A stretch of DNA of 64,000 bases from DAIDHZ01 sp035480255 (GCA_964630875.1 CAZVXF010000004.1:5294-69293), one strand, 5' to 3'. Shown: positions 43,608 through 53,478, numbered from the stretch's first letter. The notes: a model not told the origin generated them from the letters alone. Numbers and translations: made by a program.

Positions 43608-44703
43608 TCGAATTTGGGAATCTTTTGTTAACGTCTTAATGAGCATTTTCTTGCCGCTGATTTGCGTTTATCAGTCGATCTGTGGGAATCTGTTTTTGAA
43701 TGTTTCTGTACATGATGCTAAGGGACTTGAGAAATTGGGCGATACTTTTTTAATTCCTTTCCAGTATCTCTTTGCAGGTCAAGAAGCTTACCAAAGAGAG
43801 GATGGATCCTGGGAATTGATACAAAAATTTCGGTACGACAAAAATCTAGCCACATACTCTGTTGCGAGTATTTTTTCCTTACCCTTGAGTTTGGCTATCG
43901 GAAGCTCTCTGAAAGGGCTGAGTTATCTCAATTCAGAACGAAGAGAAACATATCATTCTTTAGTAGCGCATCTACAATCGACCGATATTCGCTCAAATCA
44001 TGACTTTTATCGAAAAATCGGTATGCAAATTGGCGATACAAAAACAGCTCCCGGCATCGCATGTCAAGGTTTTGAAAGAAGACCTGGCGATGAAAATCAC
44101 TTACAGATTGCAAAACTAGCTTTGCGCGAGATTGCAGAAGTATTAAATGATGCAGAGATCCCTTGGTGGGTTGATTGCGGGACACTGCTAGGTGCTTATC
44201 GTTATGGTGGTGTAATTCCTTGGGATAATGATATTGATGTCGCATTATTGCTGCCCGACTTTGAAAATGCGCGGAGAGCTTTTAATCGACTAAATCCTGA
44301 GAAATATATGGTTCAAGACTGGTCGGGACGCGATTTTCCAAAAACTTTCTTTAAAATATATATCCGAGAAACAGGTGACATGATCGATATTTATTTTTAT
44401 GATATCGACGCCAAAAAACAGCAATGTAGCTATATTTTCTCAATGGATCGGTGCATTTTTTTCTTTGATTGGTGGAAAACAAGGGAAAGACGCTTCACAG
44501 TTCCGGTTGCTTTCGAGCATATTTTCCCATTGAAAAAGGCAGAATTTGATGGCATTGATGTCTATGTTCCAAACAATCCGACCGCTTTTCTACAAAGATA
44601 CTATGGGGAAAATCTAGATCCTGTTAAAGTATATGACTCCATCACAAACCGATACGAGAAAGATTTAAGCCATCCCTATTGGCAGAATGCTTACGCACAT
44701 TAA
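43600..44703 (+). CDS. LicD-family phosphotransferase-like protein
   Basis: A 367-residue protein. The C-terminal ~200 residues hold the LicD/fukutin-like nucleotidyltransferase core: DCGTLLGAYRYGG followed by IPWDNDIDVALL, with the D-x-D motif, then FKIYI and MIDIYFYD. The N-terminal part has hydrophobic segments (SIFLPLICVYQSICGN; SIFSLPLSLAIGSSL). LicD proteins transfer phosphocholine or related groups to glycans. Envelope decoration or host mimicry is possible. It starts at a GTG overlapping the previous gene by 8 bases. Confidence 0.82.
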   Translation: MLDRIWESFVNVLMSIFLPLICVYQSICGNLFLNVSVHDAKGLEKLGDTFLIPFQYLFAGQEAYQREDGSWELIQKFRYDKNLATYSVASIFSLPLSLAIGSSLKGLSYLNSERRETYHSLVAHLQSTDIRSNHDFYRKIGMQIGDTKTAPGIACQGFERRPGDENHLQIAKLALREIAEVLNDAEIPWWVDCGTLLGAYRYGGVIPWDNDIDVALLLPDFENARRAFNRLNPEKYMVQDWSGRDFPKTFFKIYIRETGDMIDIYFYDIDAKKQQCSYIFSMDRCIFFFDWWKTRERRFTVPVAFEHIFPLKKAEFDGIDVYVPNNPTAFLQRYYGENLDPVKVYDSITNRYEKDLSHPYWQNAYAH

Positions 44704-44706
44704 CCT

Positions 44707-46113
44707 ATGGCAAAATCTAAAACTCGTCTATTAACCGCTTCTACAATTGCTTTTATCAATTTAGCCGCGATATGTAATATAAAAAATTTTCCTTTATTTG
44801 CTGAATTTGGACTTTCTGTCATTGCACTGTTGGCGCTTGCAGCCATTATCTTTTTTATTCCCGCAGCTTTTGTTTCGGCGGAACTCGCGTCGGGTTGGCC
44901 TGATCGCGGTGTTTATACTTGGGTGAGAGAAGCTTTAGGCCCACGAATGGGCTTTGTCGCTGTCTGGTTACAATGGATTGAGAATGTCATTTACTATCCA
45001 ACAATTCTCACCTTTATTGCGACAGCGGTTGCATATATTTTTGATCCAGCACTTGCAACAAATAAAACTTTTTTGATCACGACTATCCTCACCACTTTCT
45101 GGATTGCGACTCTGATCAATTTCCTTGGAATGCGAATTTCGGGATTAATCAGTGTAATTACGGCTCTTTTGGGAACCGTGGTGCCAGTTGTGTTAATTAC
45201 GCTTTTATCATTGGGTTGGTTGATGAAGGGGCTTCCCTCTCAAATCTCTTTTCAATGGAATGCGATGGCTCCCGATCTTCGTTCACTCAAAGACCTTGTC
45301 CTTTTTACCGGGATTTTATTTGGTCTTGCTGGCGTTGAAATGTCTGCTGTCCATGCAAAAAATGTCGAAAACCCAAAAGTTGCCTACCCTAAAGGAATAT
45401 TTTTATCCGCGATTCTGATTTTAGGTTTTTCAACAATTGGAGCCCTTGCAATTGGCGTGATTGTTCCCACGCACGAGATCCAGCTTGCCTCCGGCGCAAT
45501 GGAAGCATTTCGTTATCTGTTAGATGCTTACAATCTCTCATGGACAATGCCGATCGTTGCAGCAATCGTATCATTTGGAGCCCTTGGAATGCTCAGCACT
45601 TGGATTGTCGGTCCAAGTCGCAGTCTTTTTGCGACAGCAATGCATGGCGATCTACCTCCGTTCTTTCATAAAGAAAATCAACGAGGGATGCCGGTTGGGA
45701 TATTAATTGCTCAAGGAATCATTGTTACGATTCTTTCTTTAATATTCTTGTTTATGCCAACAGTGACAAGCTCCTACTGGATCCTTCTATCTCTTGCAGC
45801 GCTTCTCTATCAACTCATGTATGTATTGATGTTTATCGCAGCGATTGTGCTACGTTATAAATATCCAAAAGTTGAACGAATGTATCGGATTCCTTTTGGC
45901 AACATCGGAATGTGGGTTGTAGGAGTGATTGGTGTTCTCGGTTCTCTTTTTGGCTTCATTCTTTGCTTTATTCCTCCTAGCCAGTTTGAAACAGGCGATC
46001 TCCTGTTTTTTGAATCATTTTTGATGATTTCATGCATTATTTTTTGCGCCCTCCCAATTCTCATTTACCATCTTCGTAAACCTTCATGGCATCTGAAAAA
46101 TGACAAAGACTAG
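44707..46113 (+). CDS. amino-acid permease / antiporter, APC family
   Basis: A 468-residue transporter with about twelve membrane helices. The N-terminal FINLAAICNIKNFP, WPDRGVYTWV and WIENVIYYP regions and the central GLAGVEMSAVHAKNVENP block are typical of glutamate/GABA-type antiporters in the APC superfamily. It is likely to import an amino acid from the host cell. It overlaps the methyltransferase gene by 14 bases. Confidence 0.88.
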   Translation: MAKSKTRLLTASTIAFINLAAICNIKNFPLFAEFGLSVIALLALAAIIFFIPAAFVSAELASGWPDRGVYTWVREALGPRMGFVAVWLQWIENVIYYPTILTFIATAVAYIFDPALATNKTFLITTILTTFWIATLINFLGMRISGLISVITALLGTVVPVVLITLLSLGWLMKGLPSQISFQWNAMAPDLRSLKDLVLFTGILFGLAGVEMSAVHAKNVENPKVAYPKGIFLSAILILGFSTIGALAIGVIVPTHEIQLASGAMEAFRYLLDAYNLSWTMPIVAAIVSFGALGMLSTWIVGPSRSLFATAMHGDLPPFFHKENQRGMPVGILIAQGIIVTILSLIFLFMPTVTSSYWILLSLAALLYQLMYVLMFIAAIVLRYKYPKVERMYRIPFGNIGMWVVGVIGVLGSLFGFILCFIPPSQFETGDLLFFESFLMISCIIFCALPILIYHLRKPSWHLKNDKD

Positions 46114-46849
46114 TTGGGAAAACTCTGAAGAATGGTACAACCGTTGTGTCGGAGAAAAAGGACATTATTACCACGAATCTGTCATTCTTAAAGGAGCCTT
46201 ACGTTTACTTGATCTAAAGGCAGGAAATCACCTTCTTGATCTTGGTTGCGGTCAGGGAGTCTTCGAGCGCCAGCTTCCAAAGACAATTCAATATACAGGA
46301 ATCGACAGCTCTCAATCCTTACTCGCCGCTGCCAAAAAGATGTCCTCAAGGGATTTCATGTTAGCAGATGCCTGCTCTCCCCTTCCTTTAAGGAATCAAA
46401 AATTTGACGCTGCCTGCTTTATCCTCTCTCTACAAAACATGGAATTTCCAGAACAGGCAATTGAACAAGCAGCTCAACACCTAAAACCCAATGGCAAACT
46501 TCTTCTCGTTCTCAATCACCCTTGTTTTCGTATCCCGCGACAAAGCAATTGGGGTGTTGATGAGAAAATGCATTTGCAATACAGACGTATGAATGTTTAC
46601 ATGTCTCCTCAAAAAATTCCAATCCAAACAGCCCCAAGTCGCGCCTCTGAATCCGCGACCACATTTTCCTTCCATCATCCTCTCTCTTTTTACGTCTCCG
46701 CGCTTTCAAAAAATCATTGTACTGTCACGTGCCTCGAAGAATGGTGTTCAGACAAAAAAAGTGTTGGTGGGAAGGCTAAAATGGAGGATAAAGCGCGCAA
46801 AGAGTTTCCCTTATTTCTTGCAATTGTGGCAAAATTATCACCTCCTTAA
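46100..46849 (+). CDS. class I SAM-dependent methyltransferase
   Basis: A 249-residue methyltransferase with the SAM motif LLDLGCGQGVFERQL (~40-54), an acidic residue at the end of strand 2 (TGIDSSQ) and the motif-III-like FDAACFILSLQNM. The target is unknown. Its last ~20 codons are duplicated downstream at about 47253-47310, marking the end of a local duplication. Confidence 0.85.
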   Translation: MTKTSWENSEEWYNRCVGEKGHYYHESVILKGALRLLDLKAGNHLLDLGCGQGVFERQLPKTIQYTGIDSSQSLLAAAKKMSSRDFMLADACSPLPLRNQKFDAACFILSLQNMEFPEQAIEQAAQHLKPNGKLLLVLNHPCFRIPRQSNWGVDEKMHLQYRRMNVYMSPQKIPIQTAPSRASESATTFSFHHPLSFYVSALSKNHCTVTCLEEWCSDKKSVGGKAKMEDKARKEFPLFLAIVAKLSPP

Positions 46850-46861
46850 GCAGGAAAATCT

Positions 46862-47248
46862 ATGACTAGTGCGGTACCAAAAAACACTTTTACTTTTCAA
46901 GTTTGTTCCAATGTATGTCCTTATGTAGAAGATCAAACTGTTAAAGACCGAATGTCTGAGATTCTAAAAAATGAGAGGGAAAAAAGACAAGTTAATCTGT
47001 CTAAGAACTCATCAAAACCTATACAAAATTTCCCCCCAACTCGTCCAGCCTCAAGAAGAAATTCAACAGCGCCTGAGCTTTCGGATCAAGACGAAAAAAT
47101 CGAAGAGGTGATCTTTAAAAATGGGCGATGGTTTCTTCCAGAGTCAAGGCCTGCGGAAGAAAAAATTGAAACGGTTGTGTTTTGTCGTCGAAGAACTATA
47201 ATGGGAAACGATTCCCTAAGCCGGTCTAACAAACACAAACCGAAGTAA
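46862..47248 (+). CDS. hypothetical protein, tandem paralogue 1
   Basis: A 128-residue hydrophilic protein starting MTSAVPKNTFTFQVCSN. It contains the shared blocks MSEILK and RPA(S/T)RRN, a repeat-like E(K/E)(I)E.V.F segment, and a basic C-terminus. A 79-residue homologue lies directly downstream (47323), with which it shares the start, the block order and the upstream DNA. No known domain is found. Confidence 0.55.
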   Translation: MTSAVPKNTFTFQVCSNVCPYVEDQTVKDRMSEILKNEREKRQVNLSKNSSKPIQNFPPTRPASRRNSTAPELSDQDEKIEEVIFKNGRWFLPESRPAEEKIETVVFCRRRTIMGNDSLSRSNKHKPK

Positions 47249-47322
47249 CCTATGCAGATAAAGCGCGCCCCTTATTTCTTGCAATTGTGGCAAAATTATC
47301 CCCTATTTAAGCAGGAGAATCT
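47249..47322 (+). pseudogene. duplicated 3' tail of the methyltransferase gene
   Basis: The frame at about 47259-47311 reads DKARPLFLAIVAKLSP and then a stop. This closely copies the last residues of the methyltransferase (KARKEFPLFLAIVAKLSPP). The leader that follows (AAGCAGGAGAATCT before ATG) also matches. It marks the start of the second copy of a tandem duplication of about 460 bases. Confidence 0.7.
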
Positions 47323-47562
47323 ATGACTAGTGCTGTACAAAAAAACACTTTTACTTCTCAAGTTTGTTCCAATGGATCTCTTGATGTAAAAGACCAAGCT
47401 CCCGAAGCTCAGATGTCAGAGATTCTAAAAATTCAAAGGAACGTAGAAATAGGTGATCCTGATCTATCTCACCTAATTCGTCCAGCCACAAGAAGAAATG
47501 CAGAAGCAACAGGGGGTTTGGGTCTAGAGATGATAGAGTCGAAATTACATGGGGGCAATTGA
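47323..47562 (+). CDS. hypothetical protein, tandem paralogue 2
   Basis: A 79-residue version of the preceding protein: MTSAVQKNTFTSQVCSN at the start, MSEILK in the middle and RPATRRN later, ending early. It has a leader with AGGAG before the ATG. It is shorter than paralogue 1 by an internal and C-terminal loss and overlaps the start of the ABC-F gene. Confidence 0.5.
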   Translation: MTSAVQKNTFTSQVCSNGSLDVKDQAPEAQMSEILKIQRNVEIGDPDLSHLIRPATRRNAEATGGLGLEMIESKLHGGN

Positions 47563-47569
47563 TTCGGCA

Positions 47570-49291
47570 ATGATTCAATTTGATGATGTCAGTCTTTCTT
47601 TTGCAGGCAAACCGCTTTTCTCAGGAGCTTCTTTCACGCTTCAGAAAGGAGAGCGCTGCGCGCTTGTGGGCCGCAATGGGTCGGGAAAATCCACCATCTT
47701 CCGCATTATTGCTAAGGAAATGGAACCAGATTTTGGTGCTGTCTCGATTCCTCGTGGATATCGAATTGGCTATCTCCAACAACATATTCAATTCACAAAA
47801 CCGACACTTCTTGAAGAAGCAGCACTGGGACTACCACCTGGTGAAGAGGAAATGCTATATAAAGCAGAAAAAATTTTGCTTGGTCTTGGCTTTACTGTCG
47901 ATGATTTTGATCGAGCGCCTACAAATTTTTCTGGCGGCTATGCATTGCGACTCCATTTAGCAAAAGTCTTAATCTCTGAACCTGATTGTCTTCTTTTGGA
48001 CGAACCGACGAATTACTTAGATATTCTATCCATTCGATGGCTCGCGCAATTTCTGACACGCTGGAATGGGGAATTTATCCTGATTTCGCATGACCGCGAT
48101 TTTCTCGATCAAGTGTGTACGCATACAATGGGACTTCATCGCAACGAGATCAGAAAGTTTAAAGGCAGTACGATTCATTATTTCGAAAAAATTGTCATTG
48201 AAGAAGAACTCCATGAAAAAACGCGACTGAAGGTCGAGAAAAAAAGAGCACATGCAGAACAATTTGTCGAGCGCTTCGGCGCAAAAGCAACAAAAGCTGC
48301 ACAAGCACAATCGCGTCTTAAAATGCTGGAACGAGAACCTGCTCTAGAGAAACTCAACGCCCTTTCAAACTTAGATTTTTCATTCAATGCAGCACCTTTC
48401 TTGGGTGAAAAGATGTTAGAAGCCCAAAATCTTTTCTTTTCCTACACAGAGGAGCCTTTGATTGAAAATGTCTCATTTTTGATGGGGAGAAAAGAAAGAA
48501 TTGGAATCATTGGGAAAAACGGCCGCGGTAAATCGACTCTACTTCGCCTTATTCACTCAGAATTAAAGCCAAAAAGTGGACATTTATTTACTTCAGAAAA
48601 TTGCAAAATCGGCTACTTCGGGCAAACACACATCGAACGACTCAAACCAAACCATACGATTGAAGAAGAAATTTCGCTTGCAAATCCGCTTCTTTCTTTC
48701 ACGCAAACGAAAGCAATTTCTGGACTCATGATGTTTAGCGGCGATGATTCCCTAAAAACGATGTCGCAACTATCTGGAGGAGAAAAAAGCCGCGTCTTGC
48801 TAGGGAAAATTCTTGCAAAACCATGCAATCTTCTTCTACTTGATGAACCGACGCACCATCTCGACATCGAATCGATCGAAGCACTCATTGATGCTTTAGA
48901 GGATTTTCCAGGCTCTGTAATCATTGTTACACATAGCGAATTGATTTTACGCAGGCTAAATCTGACACAAATTATTTTATGTAAGAGCAACGCACAAACG
49001 ACTTTCCTTGGAAATTACGACGAATTCTTAGAAAAAATTGGCTGGGAAGAGGAAGAAAAAAAGCCAGCTCCTGTAAAAAAAGCACCTCCTCCTAAAAAAT
49101 CAAACAATCTTGAACGGGAAATCAAAAAACTGGAAGAGCAAATTAAAACAATCGAAGAACAGCTCTCGAAAAATGTCGTGCTTTTAAATCAAAATCCCAG
49201 ATCTCTCGAGCTTTCGAAACAAATCGAACAGCTGCAGAAAACAATCGATCAACTCTATCAAGAACTCGAAGTTCTCTTCTCAAAAATATAA
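47570..49291 (+). CDS. ABC-F family ATPase
   Basis: A 573-residue soluble protein with two ABC domains (GRNGSGKST and GKNGRGKST Walker A motifs; FSGGYALRL and LSGGEKSRVL signatures; LLLDEPTNYLD and LLLDEPTHHLD Walker B). A linker of the ABC-F type separates them, and a charged C-terminal coiled coil (~505-573) resembles Uup. ABC-F proteins act on the ribosome or on DNA processing. The ATG at 47570 (MIQFDDVSL) is preferred over the longer start at 47549. Confidence 0.9.
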   Translation: MIQFDDVSLSFAGKPLFSGASFTLQKGERCALVGRNGSGKSTIFRIIAKEMEPDFGAVSIPRGYRIGYLQQHIQFTKPTLLEEAALGLPPGEEEMLYKAEKILLGLGFTVDDFDRAPTNFSGGYALRLHLAKVLISEPDCLLLDEPTNYLDILSIRWLAQFLTRWNGEFILISHDRDFLDQVCTHTMGLHRNEIRKFKGSTIHYFEKIVIEEELHEKTRLKVEKKRAHAEQFVERFGAKATKAAQAQSRLKMLEREPALEKLNALSNLDFSFNAAPFLGEKMLEAQNLFFSYTEEPLIENVSFLMGRKERIGIIGKNGRGKSTLLRLIHSELKPKSGHLFTSENCKIGYFGQTHIERLKPNHTIEEEISLANPLLSFTQTKAISGLMMFSGDDSLKTMSQLSGGEKSRVLLGKILAKPCNLLLLDEPTHHLDIESIEALIDALEDFPGSVIIVTHSELILRRLNLTQIILCKSNAQTTFLGNYDEFLEKIGWEEEEKKPAPVKKAPPPKKSNNLEREIKKLEEQIKTIEEQLSKNVVLLNQNPRSLELSKQIEQLQKTIDQLYQELEVLFSKI

Positions 49292-49362
49292 GTCAGTTTG
49301 CAGAAAATTTACAAAACTTGTTTATCTTGCAACACATTTTCTGATATAACCTCGAGACAGAT

Positions 49363-51177
49363 ATGTGTGGAATTTTTGGTTACGTTGGGAAAAAGAATCC
49401 GATCAATATTTGTATGCAAGGTTTATTGCATCTCGAATATCGAGGCTATGATTCTACGGGAATCGGAGGAATCCACAATGGGAAGATTGAAATTTGTAAG
49501 AGTGAAGGAAAGCTTTCGAATCTGAAAAAAAAGCTCGACCTTCCAATGCTCGAACTTGCCATTGCACATACGCGGTGGGCAACGCATGGAAAAGTAAATA
49601 CAGCAAATGCACATCCTCTTGTTGATGCAAGTGGATCGATTGCTCTCATTCATAATGGCATTATTGAAAATTATCAAGAACTCAAAGAGAATTTGATCAA
49701 AGAAGGAATTTCTTTTTCTTCAGAAACAGACTCTGAAGTCGTTGTGAATCTCATTGCGAAATTCTACAAAGGCGATTTAGTTCAGGCAATTCATAAAGCG
49801 CTTGGATTACTCAAAGGAATCTTCGCTTTGCTTGTGATCCACAAGGATCACCCGAAAGAGATCATTGCAACAGCACAAGATTGCCCTTTATCGATTGGTT
49901 GCAATGTAGATAAAAGCGAATCGATGATCTCTTCAGATCCAAACACTTTTCAAGGTGATAGTTTCGATATTTTATTCTTAAAAGAGAAAGAAATTGCTCG
50001 CGTAACTTCTGGTTGTGTAGAAATTTTTGATCAGCAACTGAAAAGCATCAGTAAACGCAGCGAAAGGCTCGAAATCGAACAACAAACTCCTTCTAAAGAG
50101 GGTTTTGAGCATTTCATGCTGAAAGAAATTTTCGAACAACCAACAACGATTCGAAAGGCTCTTTTAGGAAGATTTAATCTTGGCATTTTCTTTGAAGAAC
50201 TAAAGCTAACAAATGAATATCTGAAAGGTGTAGAAAGCCTTTGGATCTTAGGTTGTGGCACATCCTCTCATGCAGGAGTTCTCGGTACTTATTTAATGGA
50301 AGATCTTGCTCGATTTCCAGCCAGCGTTGAGATCGCTTCTGAAGCGCGATATCGAAATCCAATCCTTTCAAAAAATACACTTGTGATCGCAGTCAGCCAA
50401 TCTGGAGAAACAGCTGATTTAATCGCAGCAACCCGAGAAGCCCAAAAATATGGATGTAAAACATTAGGCATCTGCAACGTAAAAAATTCGACTCTTGTCA
50501 GAGAAGCCGATGGCGTTATTTTTTTAAGAGCAGGTCCTGAAATTAGCGTTTGCTCAACCAAAGCATTTACTGCCCAGTTAACAGTTTTTATTCTCCTTTC
50601 GCTCTATTTTGCCAATTTAAGAAAAGCACAAATCGACATGGGTGCAATCTACAAAGAGCTATTGAATATCCCCGTTCACATTGAACAAATTCTGGATAGA
50701 AAAGAAGAAATTCAAAAAATCGCTAAAAAATATGCAAAATATGATGATTTTATTTTTTTAGGGCGCAGATATATGTTGCCTACAGCTCAGGAATCAGCTC
50801 TTAAATTGAAGGAAATCTCTTATGTCAATGCCAATAGCTATGCTGCCGGCGAACTCAAACACGGGCCGATTGCTCTTTTAGGACCGAATTTCCCAGTCAT
50901 TGCTTTTTGTGCAAATCGTCAAACAAGAGAAAAAATTGCGAGCAATCTGATGGAAGTGAAAGCAAGGCATGCACCCGTTTTTGCCATTGCGCCTGAGAAT
51001 TTCAAAGAAATGGGAACGATTGCAGATGATGTTTTTTATGTGCCACCAACTCTAGATATTCTTGCTCCTTTTAGCTCGGCAGTTGTTGGACAACTCTTTG
51101 CCTATTATCTTGCAAAAGAAAGAGGCTCTGATATTGATCAGCCCAGAAATCTCGCAAAATCGGTCACGGTCGAATGA
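49363..51177 (+). CDS. glmS: glutamine-fructose-6-phosphate aminotransferase
   Basis: A 604-residue enzyme making glucosamine-6-phosphate for lipopolysaccharide and peptidoglycan precursors. The N-terminal glutaminase starts at Cys2 (MCGIFGYVG), and the two SIS sugar-isomerase domains contain GCGTSSHAG and SQSGETADLIAA. The C-terminus ends DQPRNLAKSVTVE as usual. It overlaps the downstream AsmA-like gene by ATGA. With kdtA and PagL it belongs to envelope synthesis. Confidence 0.95.
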   Translation: MCGIFGYVGKKNPINICMQGLLHLEYRGYDSTGIGGIHNGKIEICKSEGKLSNLKKKLDLPMLELAIAHTRWATHGKVNTANAHPLVDASGSIALIHNGIIENYQELKENLIKEGISFSSETDSEVVVNLIAKFYKGDLVQAIHKALGLLKGIFALLVIHKDHPKEIIATAQDCPLSIGCNVDKSESMISSDPNTFQGDSFDILFLKEKEIARVTSGCVEIFDQQLKSISKRSERLEIEQQTPSKEGFEHFMLKEIFEQPTTIRKALLGRFNLGIFFEELKLTNEYLKGVESLWILGCGTSSHAGVLGTYLMEDLARFPASVEIASEARYRNPILSKNTLVIAVSQSGETADLIAATREAQKYGCKTLGICNVKNSTLVREADGVIFLRAGPEISVCSTKAFTAQLTVFILLSLYFANLRKAQIDMGAIYKELLNIPVHIEQILDRKEEIQKIAKKYAKYDDFIFLGRRYMLPTAQESALKLKEISYVNANSYAAGELKHGPIALLGPNFPVIAFCANRQTREKIASNLMEVKARHAPVFAIAPENFKEMGTIADDVFYVPPTLDILAPFSSAVVGQLFAYYLAKERGSDIDQPRNLAKSVTVE

Positions 51178-52463
51178 AAAAAATCATACTGACTCTATTG
51201 ATTTTCTGCATCGCAATCATCGTCTTTCTTCCCTCTCTTCTTTCCACATATTATGGAAAATTTTTTCTCATTCGATTCTTAGAAAGCCGTTTGCATGGGA
51301 ACGTTTCCATCGAAGAAGTTCATCTTTCCTGGAGCGGCCCTCAAGTTTTTAACAATGCCTCTGTAGCCAGTCCTGAAATGATTGGGACCATTCGTCATTT
51401 CGAATCCCCTGCCCCCTTTTGGAAACTGCGAGAAATGAAGACAACCTTTCAAATCCAAGGCGGTACGTTTACATTTCCTACATACAGTGCTCAGATCATT
51501 CAAACTGATGCGAAGATCCAAGGAAATATCATACAGGCAAATGCAGCAACTCCGCAGGGCGGATCGTTAAATATTCAAGGAACATATCTCTCGAAAGACC
51601 ATTTTAATGGCACAGTTAAATTGCATGAAATTCCCACTATTTTCATTGCGAAACTCTTAAAGGCGGATATTCTCCCGATCGTTCTTGGACCGACAGTGAA
51701 CCTCAACGGAACTTTCTCTCAGGGAACGCTCTCCATACATTTCTCGTCCCCACTCGCAGGTGCATCAATCAATGCAGGAATCACGAACAACAAAGTCTCT
51801 CTGACAGAACCCATCCGAGCAACACTTCAACTCACTGATGATTTCAGAAACGAACTTTTAAAGCATATCAGTCCTAGCATGCTCACAGATTTCAGCCTAA
51901 AAAATCCCGTTACACTGTACATTCCTTCCGGAAGTTTTCGGCTTCCATTTTCTCATCTTGAAATCACAAATGCAGAACTCAATTTAGGGCAGGCGCGCCT
52001 AAGAAGTGGAGAAACATTACGATCGACACTCTCGATCTTTAAAAAAATTGGAAAGAGATTTGATATCTGGTTTACACCGATCACGTTTAGCATTCAAGGA
52101 AACGCGTTGCATTTGGAGCGATTCGATGCGCTTCTTGACCAATCTGTCCACTTATGTGCTTGGGGAGAGCTCCGCAATCATAAAGTACGTATGATGCTTG
52201 GAATTCCATCAGACACGATCAAGAGCTCATTTGGGATCCAAACACTCTCTTCAAACTATGTGTTAACAATTCCAGTGCACGGCACGCTGCAACACCCGAA
52301 GTTTGACACTGGGCCTGCCATCGCAAAAATAGCAGCCATGAGTGCATCAAAAGAGATCCCCTCGAAAGCAGGGAAAATATTCGGTGGAGCCCTCAACCTT
52401 TTCACACAAGCGCAAGGAGAAGATGATATTCCTCCTCCTAAAAGACCCTTCCCTTGGGAATAG
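51174..52463 (+). CDS. AsmA/TamB-like inner-membrane protein
   Basis: A 429-residue protein with an N-terminal membrane anchor (MKKIILTLLIFCIAIIVFLPSLL) and a long beta-rich periplasmic region. The region just after the anchor (SRLHGNVSIEEVHLSWSGP) is typical of AsmA-type proteins, which shuttle lipids between membranes. It is shorter than TamB. The assignment rests on overall pattern. It is coupled to glmS by an ATGA overlap, consistent with an envelope role. Confidence 0.6.
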   Translation: MKKIILTLLIFCIAIIVFLPSLLSTYYGKFFLIRFLESRLHGNVSIEEVHLSWSGPQVFNNASVASPEMIGTIRHFESPAPFWKLREMKTTFQIQGGTFTFPTYSAQIIQTDAKIQGNIIQANAATPQGGSLNIQGTYLSKDHFNGTVKLHEIPTIFIAKLLKADILPIVLGPTVNLNGTFSQGTLSIHFSSPLAGASINAGITNNKVSLTEPIRATLQLTDDFRNELLKHISPSMLTDFSLKNPVTLYIPSGSFRLPFSHLEITNAELNLGQARLRSGETLRSTLSIFKKIGKRFDIWFTPITFSIQGNALHLERFDALLDQSVHLCAWGELRNHKVRMMLGIPSDTIKSSFGIQTLSSNYVLTIPVHGTLQHPKFDTGPAIAKIAAMSASKEIPSKAGKIFGGALNLFTQAQGEDDIPPPKRPFPWE

Positions 52464-52494
52464 TTCCACGAACCTTCCGGCGTTTGTTCTTATA

Positions 52495-53478
52495 CTAATC
52501 CCTAAAATTATTTCCAGGCTCTGGAGAATTTCTACTCTCAGTTCCTGGAACTACAAACGGAAGTAGATCTCCTGTTTCTTCGTCAAAAGCAACATCACCC
52601 AAACTTGGCGCATTGTTACCCTCTTGACTTCCTCGAGAAAAGCTCTGAGCGCTATTTGCACGACGTGAAAAGCGATGACTGTCGTCGCTTGCAGAGTTCC
52701 CTCGGCCATCTTGACTTCGCGAAGTTTGGCTTCCACCAAATTGACCATCGTCTTGTGAAGAACTCCGTAAGGAACTTTCACTACTGAGAAGGCTTGGCAT
52801 TTGGTCTCCTTGATCGCGATCCTGACCATCTTGACTTCGCGAATTTTCACCACTTTTAACCCATGGAATTTGGTTACTGTCAAAGCTATCCCGTCTAGAT
52901 GAACTTAGCGAATTTTGGTGATCATCGTCTTGTGAATTTCCACCACTTTTATCCCTTGGAGTTTGGTTATTGTCAAAACTCTTCTGGCTAGATGAACTTC
53001 GCGAAGTTTGGCTAACTCTCGGTAGGTTATTTTCTCCAGAATTACTCGATAGGGAATTTGTAGGACTTTGACCTATTGGAGTTCCGCTATCTCTATGGAT
53101 CACAAGGGGAGATGGCCCTTGCGACTCAGTGCTATCCTGGCTCTTTTCTTTACGGGGTACCGCAGCAGGGATCTCCCCGAGAGTAACAGGGAATAGATCG
53201 TTTTCATTTACGTTCCGAGCCAATGAATTTTTCCGTTCAATTCTTCCATAATCGGAAGCAAATTGCGTTCTTGTACCGTTTTCCTGATCAGGAATCTCAT
53301 TCCTTTCGCTTTGACTTGCATCCGGCAAGGGAACCGGTGGGAAAGGATTCATTGAAGTAGATGCAGCATCAGATATCCTTCTTCGCTGAGGATTATCCAT
53401 CGAATGATTGGGTTCCGGACTTCTAGGAGTAGAACTTTTAGAAGAACAGCAAGAGCACCATGAACACCAAGAAAACAT
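52495..53478 (-). CDS. Ser/Asp-rich disordered protein with Cys-rich N-terminus
   Basis: A 327-residue protein starting MFSWCSWCSCCSSKSS, with a cysteine cluster suited to lipidation or metal binding, followed by ~300 residues dominated by Ser, Asn, Asp, Gln and Gly. Near-repeats such as SQTSRSSSSQKS, NQ(T/I)P..KSG.NS and RSQDG.G recur along it. No folded domain is recognised. The composition suggests an intrinsically disordered, possibly secreted protein; the role is unknown. Confidence 0.6.
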   Translation of the reverse strand: MFSWCSWCSCCSSKSSTPRSPEPNHSMDNPQRRRISDAASTSMNPFPPVPLPDASQSERNEIPDQENGTRTQFASDYGRIERKNSLARNVNENDLFPVTLGEIPAAVPRKEKSQDSTESQGPSPLVIHRDSGTPIGQSPTNSLSSNSGENNLPRVSQTSRSSSSQKSFDNNQTPRDKSGGNSQDDDHQNSLSSSRRDSFDSNQIPWVKSGENSRSQDGQDRDQGDQMPSLLSSESSLRSSSQDDGQFGGSQTSRSQDGRGNSASDDSHRFSRRANSAQSFSRGSQEGNNAPSLGDVAFDEETGDLLPFVVPGTESRNSPEPGNNFRD

